Notes under the pieces: model-generated | Database searches by the model: none | What the model saw: the letters and a program-made list of their open reading frames with translations, nothing else | Told to the model about the DNA's origin: nothing | From: Shewanella donghaensis | GTDB taxonomy: Bacteria > Pseudomonadota > Gammaproteobacteria > Enterobacterales > Shewanellaceae | DNA length: 64,000 nt | Direction of reading: 5' to 3' | Assembly: GCF_007567505.1 (NCBI RefSeq) | Contig: NZ_CP041783.1 | Coordinates: 4,216,001 to 4,280,000 of the forward strand | Position numbers and translations under genes: made by a program | Part shown: positions 44,449 to 53,373 of the stretch, one piece after another | Layout of the letters: every line of letters starts with the position of its first letter | Position numbering within the stretch: the first letter of the stretch is position 1

Positions 44449-44485
44449 CAATCTTGTTAAATACTCTTAAGTGAGTCTAAGGCTG

Positions 44486-45028
44486 TTATTGGGGCATTTG
44501 AAGGAACAATGGCTGTATTACAGTTTGAGGATTTAGCTCAAAAATATGTTTTAGTTTCCCCTTTTTGGTCGCGGTGATTTCTATTTGTTGTTCGATAAAT
44601 TGGCTACCGAATAGTTGTAATGAAAAACTGAGTGGCTCATTGGTTGCAGAAAGTTGATACCTTCCCATTACAATCAATTGTGTTGAAGGTTGCTTCAAGG
44701 AGCCATGCTCTTTAACCCGAGAAACGATAATCCCTTCTAATAATTGCTTGCCATGTTCGCTGGTCAATACTGCTTTTTTTGAGACTTGTTCAATGATGTT
44801 GGCTTTATGACGGCTAAATTCCTCTTGAGATAAGCCACCATCTTTATTATCGTCGATATCACCAAAAGCAGATACCGGCAGCGAAAGCACCATAAAAGCG
44901 CCATCATCCACTATGTTAATCGTGCCATGCTGAGCCACCATCATATGCGCATAGCTGCTGAGGCTATAGCTCAAACTTATAATGAATACCGTGGTGACAA
45001 TAAACACCTTTTGGGTAAGCTTTATCAT
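44486..45028 (-). CDS. Exported protein with an EF-hand-like calcium site
   Basis: This 180-residue protein has an N-terminal signal sequence (about 1-27, ending SSYA) and one EF-hand-like loop at DIDDNKDGGLSQEEF (about 57-71), which has the acidic positions and closing Glu expected for Ca2+ binding. The rest is beta-rich with no recognised family. AGGAG lies 6 bases before the ATG. It lies 127 bp downstream of the YHYH lipoprotein gene on the same strand, so the two may be cotranscribed and act together in the envelope. Confidence 0.75.
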   Translation of the reverse strand: MIKLTQKVFIVTTVFIISLSYSLSSYAHMMVAQHGTINIVDDGAFMVLSLPVSAFGDIDDNKDGGLSQEEFSRHKANIIEQVSKKAVLTSEHGKQLLEGIIVSRVKEHGSLKQPSTQLIVMGRYQLSATNEPLSFSLQLFGSQFIEQQIEITATKKGKLKHIFELNPQTVIQPLFLQMPQ

Positions 45029-45155
45029 TGTTAACTCCTAATAATTCCTAATACTTCCTAATCTTCAGTAGCCTAATTGTTTTTTGTACTAAGCCATTTT
45101 TAATTAAACCAGTTGCTGTGGTGGTAAGCCTTCTGTTACTTATATCGTCAGTGGC

Positions 45156-46151
45156 TTAAATTTCACCTTTCACACAGCGTTGAAAGAAAGGGTAACTATC
45201 TGTGGCGTAATAATGGTAAATACCCTCGGGGAATTCTGGTGTCACACCAACTCGGCCATTACATTCATCTAAGTCACCTGAACCTGCTACGTATTCCCAA
45301 TCTTGGGAAAAGGTGCCTAATGGATAAATGTCTGTTGATGGTCTTGAACTACTGACGGTGGTCACTAACTGGTAGCTGCCGGCAATCGATTTTAGTGCAG
45401 AACTTGAATCATCCGCACTGCTGTATCCGTAACGGGCATAAATAGGGAACCCATCAGCAGCCCATGCAATAAGCGTCATTGAAGAGTTGCTACCGCCTTT
45501 TAAAGTGACAAAACCTTCAGGCATACCGTGGTAGTGGTATTCACCAGTTGGCTGAACATGAGCGTTGTTATCGTCAGTACCAAAGTTAAAACTACTTTGG
45601 CCTAAGGCTTCAATATTCCAGTTCCCTTCATTTCCAATCATGCTGCAATCATCGCCTGAATCATCACAAGTACCTGCGGTACTGGCATCAATCTTTACGC
45701 CATTAAGCACGTAGCCTAAAGTACCTCTTGGCCCACCTAATGTTGTTGCGGTATCGGTTTGAGTTGGCATTAAAGTGAAATTGGCACTGATATCCTGTTC
45801 ATAGATATAGTTTGGGTTATTGGCGTTAGGAAACTGGCCGACAGCATGATCTGGAATGCCATTAGCGACTAAATCTCGAATGCCATCCTCACAGGACCAT
45901 TCTGAGTTGCTGGTGTTATAAACAGAGGCTGATTCATTGTAAGTACTGTTTATATAGTCACATAGGACACCGTCGGTTGAGCCTTCAGCAATTACCGTGT
46001 CATCGGAGTCATCGGGCGAACTTGTATCGTCAGCGGGTGTTTCTTCAATCGTTGATGAGTCACTTCCACCACATGCAGTGAGAGAGCCAGCTAATAATAA
46101 ACTGAGCAGCAAGGCAGACATTTGTGCTGACGACATAGTCGGTAATTTCAT
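45156..46151 (-). CDS. YHYH-domain lipoprotein
   Basis: This 331-residue lipoprotein has a signal with lipobox LTAC (Cys27) and an acidic, Ser/Thr-rich linker (residues 29-55, with many D, E, S), then a YHYH domain. The eponymous motif GEYHYHGMPEG is followed by WAADGFPIYARYGY, and a second YHY occurs near the C-terminus (GIYHYYATDSYPFFQRC). Six or more Cys in the mature part suggest disulfides. The function of YHYH proteins is not established; His clusters suggest metal binding. A five-copy 14-bp repeat lies just upstream of the start. An EF-hand protein gene follows. Confidence 0.85.
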   Translation of the reverse strand: MKLPTMSSAQMSALLLSLLLAGSLTACGGSDSSTIEETPADDTSSPDDSDDTVIAEGSTDGVLCDYINSTYNESASVYNTSNSEWSCEDGIRDLVANGIPDHAVGQFPNANNPNYIYEQDISANFTLMPTQTDTATTLGGPRGTLGYVLNGVKIDASTAGTCDDSGDDCSMIGNEGNWNIEALGQSSFNFGTDDNNAHVQPTGEYHYHGMPEGFVTLKGGSNSSMTLIAWAADGFPIYARYGYSSADDSSSALKSIAGSYQLVTTVSSSRPSTDIYPLGTFSQDWEYVAGSGDLDECNGRVGVTPEFPEGIYHYYATDSYPFFQRCVKGEI

Positions 46152-46467
46152 CGTGATGATGTCCTATCGTTTTTATAATTTGGGAAAGTGAACAATGCTT
46201 ATTAACAAAGGCTTATTAACAAAGGCTTATTAACAAAGGCTTATTAACAAAGGCTTATTAACAAAGGCTCACTTAATATGAGTCAATCCTAACGATCAAA
46301 AGTGCAGTAAGTGTGCAGTAAATGTGGATAAGTTGAATATTTGTTAACTTGAGGTTTTGGTTGTGACAATTGTGAGCGTAAAGATGCTGATAGGGTTTAC
46401 TATTTCACTTGATTGAAATCCTTGAGCTTGCCAAGTATCATGCGCTTTTTTCATCATATTGATTATT
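46152..46467. other. Divergent promoter region with 14-bp repeats
   Basis: This 316-bp region between the YHYH lipoprotein and Nudix genes contains a five-copy tandem repeat at 46197-46266 and AT-rich sequence. A TGTGA-containing stretch near 46373 is not a full CRP site. Confidence 0.5.
46197..46266. repeat. 14-bp tandem repeat, five perfect copies
   Basis: The unit GCTTATTAACAAAG is repeated five times with no mismatch. It begins 46 bp upstream of the YHYH lipoprotein start codon, so it overlaps the expected promoter zone of that gene. Confidence 0.97.
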
Positions 46468-47001
46468 ATGCGCCACTTAAAAACCAGTCACCATCCAGAT
46501 ACGCCCATTGAGTTTGTCGAAGCTAATCAACAACAAATGCTCACGCGTGTTGCTGCAAGAGCAATTGTATTAAAAGGTAATAATATCTTGATGTTATATA
46601 CCGATCGTTACCATGATTATACTTTGCCTGGCGGTGGTGTTGATGCTCATGAAGATATAGAGCAAGGCCTGATCCGTGAGTTACAAGAGGAAACAGGCGC
46701 TAAGTGTATAGGTAATATTATTGAGTTTGGTCTTTATGAGGAATTCCGTCCATGGCCTCGAGACGGCTTTAATGTGATGAATATGCTCTCTTATTGCTTT
46801 AGCTGCGAGATTGATAGTGAGTTAGGTGATACCAATTTTGAAGCACATGAAATAAACAACGGTATGAAACCTGTGTGGATTGATATTGATGATGCGATAC
46901 AACATAACCTGGAGACGATAGCTAACAGTGCTAAAAAGGGTTTATCCATAGAACGAGAGACATTTCTTTTAAAATTAATTAAATCTGAGCTGCTCATTTA
47001 G
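46468..47001 (+). CDS. Nudix hydrolase
   Basis: This protein of about 177 residues hydrolyses nucleoside diphosphate-linked substrates. The Nudix box is intact (GGVDAHEDIEQGLIRELQEETGA; GX5EX7REUXEEXGU). The N-terminal strand VAARAIVLKGNNILMLYTDRYHDYTLPGG is typical. There is no clear Shine-Dalgarno; ATG at 46468 and TTG at 46459 are both possible starts. The substrate is not assignable. Confidence 0.9.
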   Translation: MRHLKTSHHPDTPIEFVEANQQQMLTRVAARAIVLKGNNILMLYTDRYHDYTLPGGGVDAHEDIEQGLIRELQEETGAKCIGNIIEFGLYEEFRPWPRDGFNVMNMLSYCFSCEIDSELGDTNFEAHEINNGMKPVWIDIDDAIQHNLETIANSAKKGLSIERETFLLKLIKSELLI

Positions 47002-47192
47002 GATGGGCTAATCAAGCCTTATCTAAAAATACCTATTTCGAGGTATGCTAATTTAGTATTCATTAATGATCCTTGTCACAGTTATTGATACCTTATGGCA
47101 ATCTTTTTGTAACATTGTTCTAGATCAATATTTCAATTGTATTTCAGACTTATAACATCACACAAGATGATGACATAAAAGGATTACAATTG

Positions 47193-48383
47193 ATGAAAGT
47201 CCAAGCCCTTACAATAGCAATACTCGCAAGTTTAGCCTCTACAGCAGTTTACGCAGAAACCGTAGACCCATTAAAAAAAGCATTTATTGATGACTCATCA
47301 GTAAAAGTACAATTTAGACTTCGCTATGAAGATGTCGATGTTACAAATGTGGATCAACAAAATCAAACCACATTGCGCACTCGCCTAAATTATCAAACTG
47401 GTGATATATATAACTTATTCGGTGTCGCTGAAATAGATGATGTTCGCTCTACTGATAATGAAGCATTAATTGGCGATTATAAATATACCCAAATTAACCA
47501 AGGTTTTATTGGTTATAGAGGTCCTGCTGAAACACTTGCCAAGTTAGGTCGCCAACGTATTTTATTAGATAACCAGCGTTTTGTTGGTGGTGTTGGCTTT
47601 AGACAAAATGAACAAACATACGATGCTGTATCAGTATCCAATACCGTAGTTGAAGGTCTGACTGCGTATTATGCTTATGTTGCGGAAGTGAACCGTATTT
47701 TCCCTGAAGGTTCTGGTAAAGAGCAGCATGAAAATGAATCAAGCTTAATCAACATTAACTATAAAGGCTTAGATTTCGTTAATCTAACCGGTTATGGCTA
47801 CTTGATTGATAACCTTGATGTGGCTTCTTTCTCTACTGATACATTTGGTATTCGTGCAACTGGTGATATCAAGTTAGATGCATTGAAATTTAACTATGAA
47901 GCTGAATACGCACAACAGTCTGAAGGTGGAGATAATCCAGTTAGTTACAGCGCAGATTATTACAAATTAGGTGCAGGGATTAACTTTGAAGGCTTTGGCG
48001 CCAAAATTGGCTATGAAGTACTCGGTTCAGATAATGGTACTGCAGGCTTTATTACCCCATTAGCAACGTTACATGCGTTTAATGGTTGGACTGATAAGTT
48101 CTTATTTGGTGGTAAAGGTAACTGGGATAATGGTTTAGTTGATACGCATATTGTGCTTACTGGCAAAATAGCCGGTCTTAAATTACTGGCTAAATATCAT
48201 CAGTTTGAGTCTGACTACGGTGATATCGATATGGGTACAGAATGGGGTGTTGCGGCAACTTATCCATTTGCTAAGCATTATAGTGTAGGCGTTAAATATG
48301 CCAGCTTTAGTGGTGCAGATGAAGGCTACGACTTTTCAAATGATACCGATAAGCTTTGGTTAACCGTCGAAGCTAAATACTAA
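47193..48383 (+). CDS. Outer-membrane beta-barrel porin (alginate-export/Opr-like)
   Basis: This 396-residue protein has a Sec signal peptide (about 1-21, ending VYA) and alternating amphipathic strands throughout, ending in a short C-terminal strand KLWLTVEAKY as in outer-membrane barrels. Phrases such as QFRLRYEDVDVTN, TTLRTRLNYQTG and GRQRILLDNQRFVGGVGFRQNEQTYDA resemble the alginate-export/hydrocarbon-porin-like family found in Shewanella and Pseudomonas. The substrate is unknown. AAGGA lies 9 bases before the ATG at 47193; an adjoining TTG is also possible. A strong terminator follows. Confidence 0.85.
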   Translation: MKVQALTIAILASLASTAVYAETVDPLKKAFIDDSSVKVQFRLRYEDVDVTNVDQQNQTTLRTRLNYQTGDIYNLFGVAEIDDVRSTDNEALIGDYKYTQINQGFIGYRGPAETLAKLGRQRILLDNQRFVGGVGFRQNEQTYDAVSVSNTVVEGLTAYYAYVAEVNRIFPEGSGKEQHENESSLININYKGLDFVNLTGYGYLIDNLDVASFSTDTFGIRATGDIKLDALKFNYEAEYAQQSEGGDNPVSYSADYYKLGAGINFEGFGAKIGYEVLGSDNGTAGFITPLATLHAFNGWTDKFLFGGKGNWDNGLVDTHIVLTGKIAGLKLLAKYHQFESDYGDIDMGTEWGVAATYPFAKHYSVGVKYASFSGADEGYDFSNDTDKLWLTVEAKY

Positions 48384-48445
48384 AAACTTTTAGCCCGACA
48401 AAGACATATTTCCGGGCTAATGTTTGATGCTCCCAAAGCAATTTT

Positions 48446-48475
48446 GCAGGAATAGTTCGCTATTCCTGCTTTTTT
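48446..48475 (+). terminator. Intrinsic terminator after the porin gene
   Basis: GCAGGAATAG pairs with CTATTCCTGC (10 bp) around a stable TTCG tetraloop, followed by six T residues. A second stem (TTAGCCCG/CGGGCTAA at 48390-48420) lies just before it without a T-run. Confidence 0.95.
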
Positions 48476-48509
48476 ATCTTTAAGAATCTATATTTTTATC
48501 ACTTCCTAG

Positions 48510-49364
48510 CTAAACCTTAATTGCTTTATAATTGCTTGTTGGGTTAATTAATTCAGCCTGTGCAGCAATAGTTTGTAATTCCCATTGTTGACATGCTTTC
48601 GTCGTCATTAACACGCCAAAGCAAGCATTAGTGGCATGCTCAAATGCTTCTACTTCATTCATTCCAGTTAATAAGCCTCCAGTAAATAGCGCAGAGATTA
48701 AATCACCCACACCTACAGGTTGCTTATCAAATTCAAGTTGTGGTCGCTGAGTGATATAGCAACCTGACTGAGTGGCTAACATCATCGTAAACGTGTCATC
48801 GGCGATACTGTGTAGATGTTTTACTAAAACGATTTTAGGCCCAAGAGAGAGCGCTTTTTGGCAAGCGAGTTTTGCTTCCTCTAAATTGCTAATCGCCATG
48901 TGTGTAAATTGGCTTAATTCAAACTGGTTGGGCACGATGACGTCTGCAATTGGCATAACATCATTAATTAGTTGCTCGGTTATTCCATCAGCCAGAATAC
49001 AGCCTTTTTCAGGATCGCCCATAACAGGGTCGCATACATAGATAGCTTTGCTATTTTGTGCTTTAACTTTCGTTACGGTAGCAATAATTGCTTGGCATTG
49101 TTCTGCACTGCCTTGATAGCCAGATAACACCGCATCACAGTCCTGCAGTTTGCCAATGTTTTCAATCCCACTCACTAGATCATTAATATCATTTGCTGAG
49201 AATGCTTGACCCGTCCAGCCTTGTTGATACTGGGTATGATTAGAAAACTGCACCGTATGTATCGGCCAAACTTCTAAGCCCATTCTTTGAAGAGGAAAAA
49301 CTGCAGAGCTATTACCCGCATGACCAAAAACAACATGTGATTGGATTGAAATAATCCCTTTCAT
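48510..49364 (-). CDS. pdxY: Pyridoxal kinase
   Basis: This 284-residue ribokinase-fold enzyme phosphorylates pyridoxal to PLP in the vitamin B6 salvage pathway. The N-terminus [29 protein letters not shown] and the GQ/HTQY lid region are characteristic of PdxY, and the catalytic [15 protein letters not shown] motif carries the conserved Asp. The length matches PdxY of enterobacteria. It is convergent with the porin gene. PLP is used by AspD in this window, but there is no physical linkage. Confidence 0.95.
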   Translation of the reverse strand: MKGIISIQSHVVFGHAGNSSAVFPLQRMGLEVWPIHTVQFSNHTQYQQGWTGQAFSANDINDLVSGIENIGKLQDCDAVLSGYQGSAEQCQAIIATVTKVKAQNSKAIYVCDPVMGDPEKGCILADGITEQLINDVMPIADVIVPNQFELSQFTHMAISNLEEAKLACQKALSLGPKIVLVKHLHSIADDTFTMMLATQSGCYITQRPQLEFDKQPVGVGDLISALFTGGLLTGMNEVEAFEHATNACFGVLMTTKACQQWELQTIAAQAELINPTSNYKAIKV

Positions 49365-49702
49365 CTACAGACCTACCTTTTCTTTTTGTGGTGAGTGCTT
49401 TACTGGCATCTCATTAATATTTGCACTTTAGATATGAACTTAAGATACGAACTCAATATTGGCAATGAGATAATTAACCAGAGGTTATAAAGGCTCATCG
49501 ATATTAAATCAATACCGTTAATTATAGTCTGCGATCTTGTGTCGTGATGAGTGGATAAGGCTAAACATTTAAAATTTTCATAATTCACACTATTAATATT
49601 CATGTTGGAGGAGAATGTTACTTTTTAAACAATTTTATATCGATTGTTTTTGGCGGTATTTACATCTCAATAGTGCTGTTTACTTAATAGCAGATAAATT
49701 TT
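49365..49702. other. 338-bp divergent intergenic region
   Basis: AT-rich spacer between pdxY and the unrecognised hydrolase-like gene. I see no ORF with a ribosome binding site, no repeat and no clear promoter. Confidence 0.4.
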
Positions 49703-50743
49703 GTGAATAAGAACCCTTCAGCGACAATCTCGCATAAGCGTATGCCATTTAGATTTTACGTGGCTAAAAGATATTATTGGGTGCCTATGGATATGTTGTT
49801 AAATACTAATAAAGTGACTCGTATCGTTATCGATGATGTATTGGTGCAGTATCAAATATTTGATACAAATAGCCCCGTAATGGTGACATTTCCGCCAGGA
49901 ACTGAATTCTTATCCAAGGCTCAACTAACAGAATCTAAGCCCGCTTGGGCTTTTAAATTTTTTGCAAAGCAAAAAATGAATGTTATTGCTTTCAATCATA
50001 TTGGCGAAGAAAACTATTTTGATTCACCAGCTTTGGCCATATTTATCCAAAAATTAAGTAAAGAGCTGGAAGTTTTCCCTGAAGCTATTGGTTATGGTGT
50101 GAGTCGTGGTGGATTTGCTACAGCGCTATTTGCTGATAGGTTGCAATTAAGTCGCGCATTGTTATTGATGCCTGTAAGTACTTATAATTCTGGCATAGCA
50201 GTATGGGATCCTAAACTCAAGCAAGGTGAGCCCAAAAGCCGCAGAATAATCTCGTTGGATGCGACGGTTTGTAAAACCCCGCTAACAATCATATACGATC
50301 CGCTGCATTTTGCAGACAGACGTCATAAGCAACGTTTCTTGTCATGTGTTGAAGCATTTGTTATTCCAGGTGTCGGTCACCGAATAGCCAGAGCTTTACA
50401 GGATATGGGCATGCTAAAAAATGTAGTTCTTGAATTTCGTCAGGGCGGCATCAATGCACAGAGGTTTTTTGTGGATTGCAGGAAGCGTCACAATTTATCT
50501 TACTATTTTAGAAACTTTTATAAAGTTGCTGAAGGCAAACTGACGCCAAGAAGATTGTTCATTATCTATAATGTAAAACTTCAAAAATCTTTAAATCTTA
50601 AAGAGTTTGATATTCACAAAATTAAATTGAAATTATTAGAAAGTACAGATAAACGTGTCAATAAACTCTGTGCATTTATCCATAACAAAAGCATGTTGAC
50701 TGTTAAAACTTTTGCAGGTTCTGGTGCCTTGTTTTTTTGTTAA
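49703..50743 (+). CDS. Unrecognised alpha/beta-hydrolase-like protein
   Basis: This protein has up to 346 residues from a GTG start; an ATG at codon 14 is an alternative and neither has a good ribosome binding site. An alpha/beta-hydrolase-type core is suggested by the nucleophile elbow YGVSRGG (near residue 134), preceded by a beta strand (FPEAIG), and by IPGVGHRIAR (near 223), which supplies a candidate catalytic His. The acidic member may be the Asp in IYDPLHFADR. There is no signal peptide. The C-terminal 100 residues are basic and helical. I know no named family; its activity is speculative. Confidence 0.75.
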   Translation: MNKNPSATISHKRMPFRFYVAKRYYWVPMDMLLNTNKVTRIVIDDVLVQYQIFDTNSPVMVTFPPGTEFLSKAQLTESKPAWAFKFFAKQKMNVIAFNHIGEENYFDSPALAIFIQKLSKELEVFPEAIGYGVSRGGFATALFADRLQLSRALLLMPVSTYNSGIAVWDPKLKQGEPKSRRIISLDATVCKTPLTIIYDPLHFADRRHKQRFLSCVEAFVIPGVGHRIARALQDMGMLKNVVLEFRQGGINAQRFFVDCRKRHNLSYYFRNFYKVAEGKLTPRRLFIIYNVKLQKSLNLKEFDIHKIKLKLLESTDKRVNKLCAFIHNKSMLTVKTFAGSGALFFC

Positions 50744-51226
50744 CTCATCAATAAGAGTGGCATGTAGCTGATAACCAGTTAGTGCTAAGTGAGGACCGTC
50801 CTGTAGGCAAAATCTTATTTACGCCACAATAAAGCTGAGGCACAGATATAGATTGGACTGTCTTTATGTCGAGATTCTTTGATGTGTGAGCTTTTTGAAG
50901 AAAACATTTTGGATGTGGTTCACAAAAATGAGTTTTAACGGCGAGCTTGGCTATTAGTAATTAATCTACAACTTTGAAGCATAATTTCAGCGCTAATCAC
51001 AATAAGACCAAGAACTGCCCATTTATAGGATTTTAGGTTCTTGGAATACTGAGTTTGATATATTGTCAGAATCATTTTTTCGCTGAATTAGTAATATAGT
51101 AACATTTCAACGATTTGATAGAAGCAACCCCTACTTTGGTATAAGGGCGGATGGCTTGACCAATGTCTGTAACTACATGACACTCAATGCTAACCAAATA
51201 CCCTATAAAGTATGGATAACTAAAAA
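50744..51226. other. 483-bp region upstream of the cstA-like gene
   Basis: No convincing gene. Contains AT-rich stretches that probably include the promoter and leader of the CstA-type carrier. No strong hairpin-plus-T-run after the preceding gene was seen. Confidence 0.4.
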
Positions 51227-52696
51227 ATGCTAATTTTCTTAATTTGTATTGCAATGTTAATCCTCGCTTACAAGTTCTACAGTCCTTTCGTAGAGCGTCA
51301 AGCGGGCATTGACCCTAATGCAAAAACACCTCAAGCACGTTTTGATGATGGGGTTGATTATGTCAAAGTCCATCCTGTTAAAGCGTACCTTATTCAATTT
51401 CTAAACGTTGCTGGTGTCGGTCCAATATTTGGTCCTATCCTCGGTGCTTTATACGGTCCAATCGCATTAGTGTGGATTGTATTGGGTAACATCATTGGTG
51501 GCGCTGTTCACGATTACTTCTCAGGTGTCATGAGCATTAAAGAAGACGGTAAAAGCTTACCTGAAATCGCTGGCCACTATTTTAATGTTTACTTTAAAGG
51601 TGTGATGCTGGTTTTCACCGCGATGTTATTGTTCTTCGTTGGTGTCGTCTTCATCATGAGCCCAGCGGGTTTATTAAGTAACTTAGAATTCTTTGAAGGG
51701 ACTATTTTTGCTAACAATACTTTCTGGGTATTGCTGATTTTAGCTTATTACTTCCTTGCGACAATGTTACCAATCGATAAAATTATCACTAAATTATACC
51801 CATTATTTGGGTTGTTAATGATAGTGATGACAGTATCTATTGCAGTTGCACTACTTATTAGCGCGCCTCAATTACCTGAAGTTGGCGACATTTTTGCCTA
51901 CTTTGATCATAGCCATTACAACAATGATTTGCTTGAACCTAATCCTGATGGGTTACCCGTTTGGCCATTGTTATTTGTTACCATTACCTGTGGTGCAATC
52001 AGTGGATTCCATTCAACACAAGCACCTATCATGGCGCGTTGTTTGACCAATGAAAAATATGTTCGCCCGGTTTATTACGGTGCGATGATGTCAGAAGGTA
52101 TTGTTGCTTGTGTATGGGCTACAGCGGGTATTGCTGCATTCCCTGGTGGATATGTAGAGCTTAAGAGTATCCTTGATGCGGGTGGGCCAGGCCTTGTAGT
52201 TAACCAAGTAGCGACAACTTACCTTGGCGTCGCTGGTGGTATTATGGCAATTATAGCGGTCGCTATTTTCCCAATTACCTCAGGTGATACTGCGTTCCGT
52301 TCATTGCGTTTAACCATTATTGATGCGTTTAAAATTCCGCAAAGTATGCGTAACCGTTTGTTACTAGCGATACCCATTCTTGTGATTGCTTACTTCATGA
52401 CTAAGATTGACTTCTCATTAATCTGGCGCTATTTCGCATTCTCAAACATGTTACTTTCAACCAGTGTTTTATGGTTAGCGACTAAGTACTTATTTGACCG
52501 CGGCACATTCCATTGGATTGTGAGTTTACCTGCCATTATTGGTACGTCTATCACGGTATCTTATATTATGACTGCTGGTGTAGGTCTTGGTTTGCCACAA
52601 CAAATGAGCCAACCAGTAGGTATCGCAGTGGGCGTTATCTGCTTAATAGGGCTTATTTTTGCGCATACTAAACGCAAAGTGATTGCTGCTTCATAA
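51227..52696 (+). CDS. CstA-family carbon starvation / peptide transporter
   Basis: This 489-residue inner-membrane protein has about 13-14 helices. The N-terminal YSPFVERQAGIDPNAKTPQARFDDGVDYV and the NVAGVGPIFGPILGALYGP motif are typical of CstA. Further landmarks are GAISGFHSTQAPIMARCL and AIFPITSGDTAFRSLRL. It is the short form (E. coli CstA and BtsT are about 700 residues), lacking the large C-terminal part. The family imports pyruvate or peptides under carbon limitation; here the substrate is unproven. It is monocistronic, ending at a strong terminator. Confidence 0.93.
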   Translation: MLIFLICIAMLILAYKFYSPFVERQAGIDPNAKTPQARFDDGVDYVKVHPVKAYLIQFLNVAGVGPIFGPILGALYGPIALVWIVLGNIIGGAVHDYFSGVMSIKEDGKSLPEIAGHYFNVYFKGVMLVFTAMLLFFVGVVFIMSPAGLLSNLEFFEGTIFANNTFWVLLILAYYFLATMLPIDKIITKLYPLFGLLMIVMTVSIAVALLISAPQLPEVGDIFAYFDHSHYNNDLLEPNPDGLPVWPLLFVTITCGAISGFHSTQAPIMARCLTNEKYVRPVYYGAMMSEGIVACVWATAGIAAFPGGYVELKSILDAGGPGLVVNQVATTYLGVAGGIMAIIAVAIFPITSGDTAFRSLRLTIIDAFKIPQSMRNRLLLAIPILVIAYFMTKIDFSLIWRYFAFSNMLLSTSVLWLATKYLFDRGTFHWIVSLPAIIGTSITVSYIMTAGVGLGLPQQMSQPVGIAVGVICLIGLIFAHTKRKVIAAS

Positions 52697-52752
52697 GTAT
52701 TAACTTGCTTAATCATGTAATCAAATATTGTTGAGTGCGTGATGAATGATTT

Positions 52753-52778
52753 AAGGGCTGCATTGTGCAGCCCTTTTT
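52753..52778 (+). terminator. Intrinsic terminator of the cstA-like gene
   Basis: AAGGGCTGCA pairs with TGCAGCCCTT (10 bp, 3-base loop), followed by TTT. The T-tail continues into a tandem TTTTTGTC array. Confidence 0.95.
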
Positions 52779-52805
52779 GTCTTTTTGTCTTTTTGTCTTT
52801 TTGTC
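52774..52805. repeat. 8-bp tandem repeat (TTTTTGTC)x4
   Basis: Four perfect copies begin inside the terminator T-tail; further diverged copies continue to about 52830. Confidence 0.9.
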
Positions 52806-53373
52806 TTGTTGTCTTTATGTTTTTTTGTCGTTATGTTTTTAGATATGGGTTTTAGTTATAGCTTGTAGATATAGCCTGAATAAATAGACTCTAGTTCTAA
52901 GTTTTAGATACAAACTCTCGTTCTAAGAGCTAATTATAGCCGCTTGCAAGGGTTACACGAGGCCGTAGACTGGTTCGATAGGCACAGCTTATTTAAATTA
53001 TTTTTACGATAGGAGTGGAGCTCACGAGCTTTAGTATAAAAACAGGTCTCTCAGTCAGAAGACAAAGATCGTTTCATCGCTTTTATAGTGAAGGTTTTTT
53101 AATAATGTGTTGATGGGTATTTACATATGTGAGACCAGCACTAATCTCCTGAAAATCAATCTGACACCATGTTGGGGCTGTTATTTAAGCGCTCATAGTC
53201 TAAAGCGCTCATGGAAAAAAGTGCTCATGGAAAAAAGCGCCCATGGCCTGGCAACGAATGATTTGATATTTAGATATAGGCTATATTAAGGCTGGAGTGT
53301 ATCCAACGAGGTTTACATTCAGTATTTGATGACTGTTTACTGACAGATGGTTTATTCCTCACTGATAGATTAA
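52806..53373. other. Gene-free region between cstA-like and GGDEF-EAL genes
   Basis: No supported gene. Holds a 16-bp repeat array (53186-53249) and decayed 8-bp repeat copies. A 60-codon open frame spanning the array (53107-53289) has no ribosome binding site and no plausible composition. Confidence 0.45.
53186..53249. repeat. 16-bp tandem repeat, four imperfect copies
   Basis: Unit AAGCGCTCATGGAAAA: copies 2 and 3 differ by one base, and outer copies are diverged. Since 16 is not a multiple of 3, it is not a coding repeat. Confidence 0.85.

Noticed and set aside
46360-46390. CRP binding site upstream of the Nudix gene
   Set aside because: A TGTGA half-site is present, but no matching TCACA half-site at the required distance.
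53107-53289. 60-codon gene spanning the 16-bp repeats
   Set aside because: The repeat period is not a multiple of three, there is no ribosome binding site, and composition is not protein-like.
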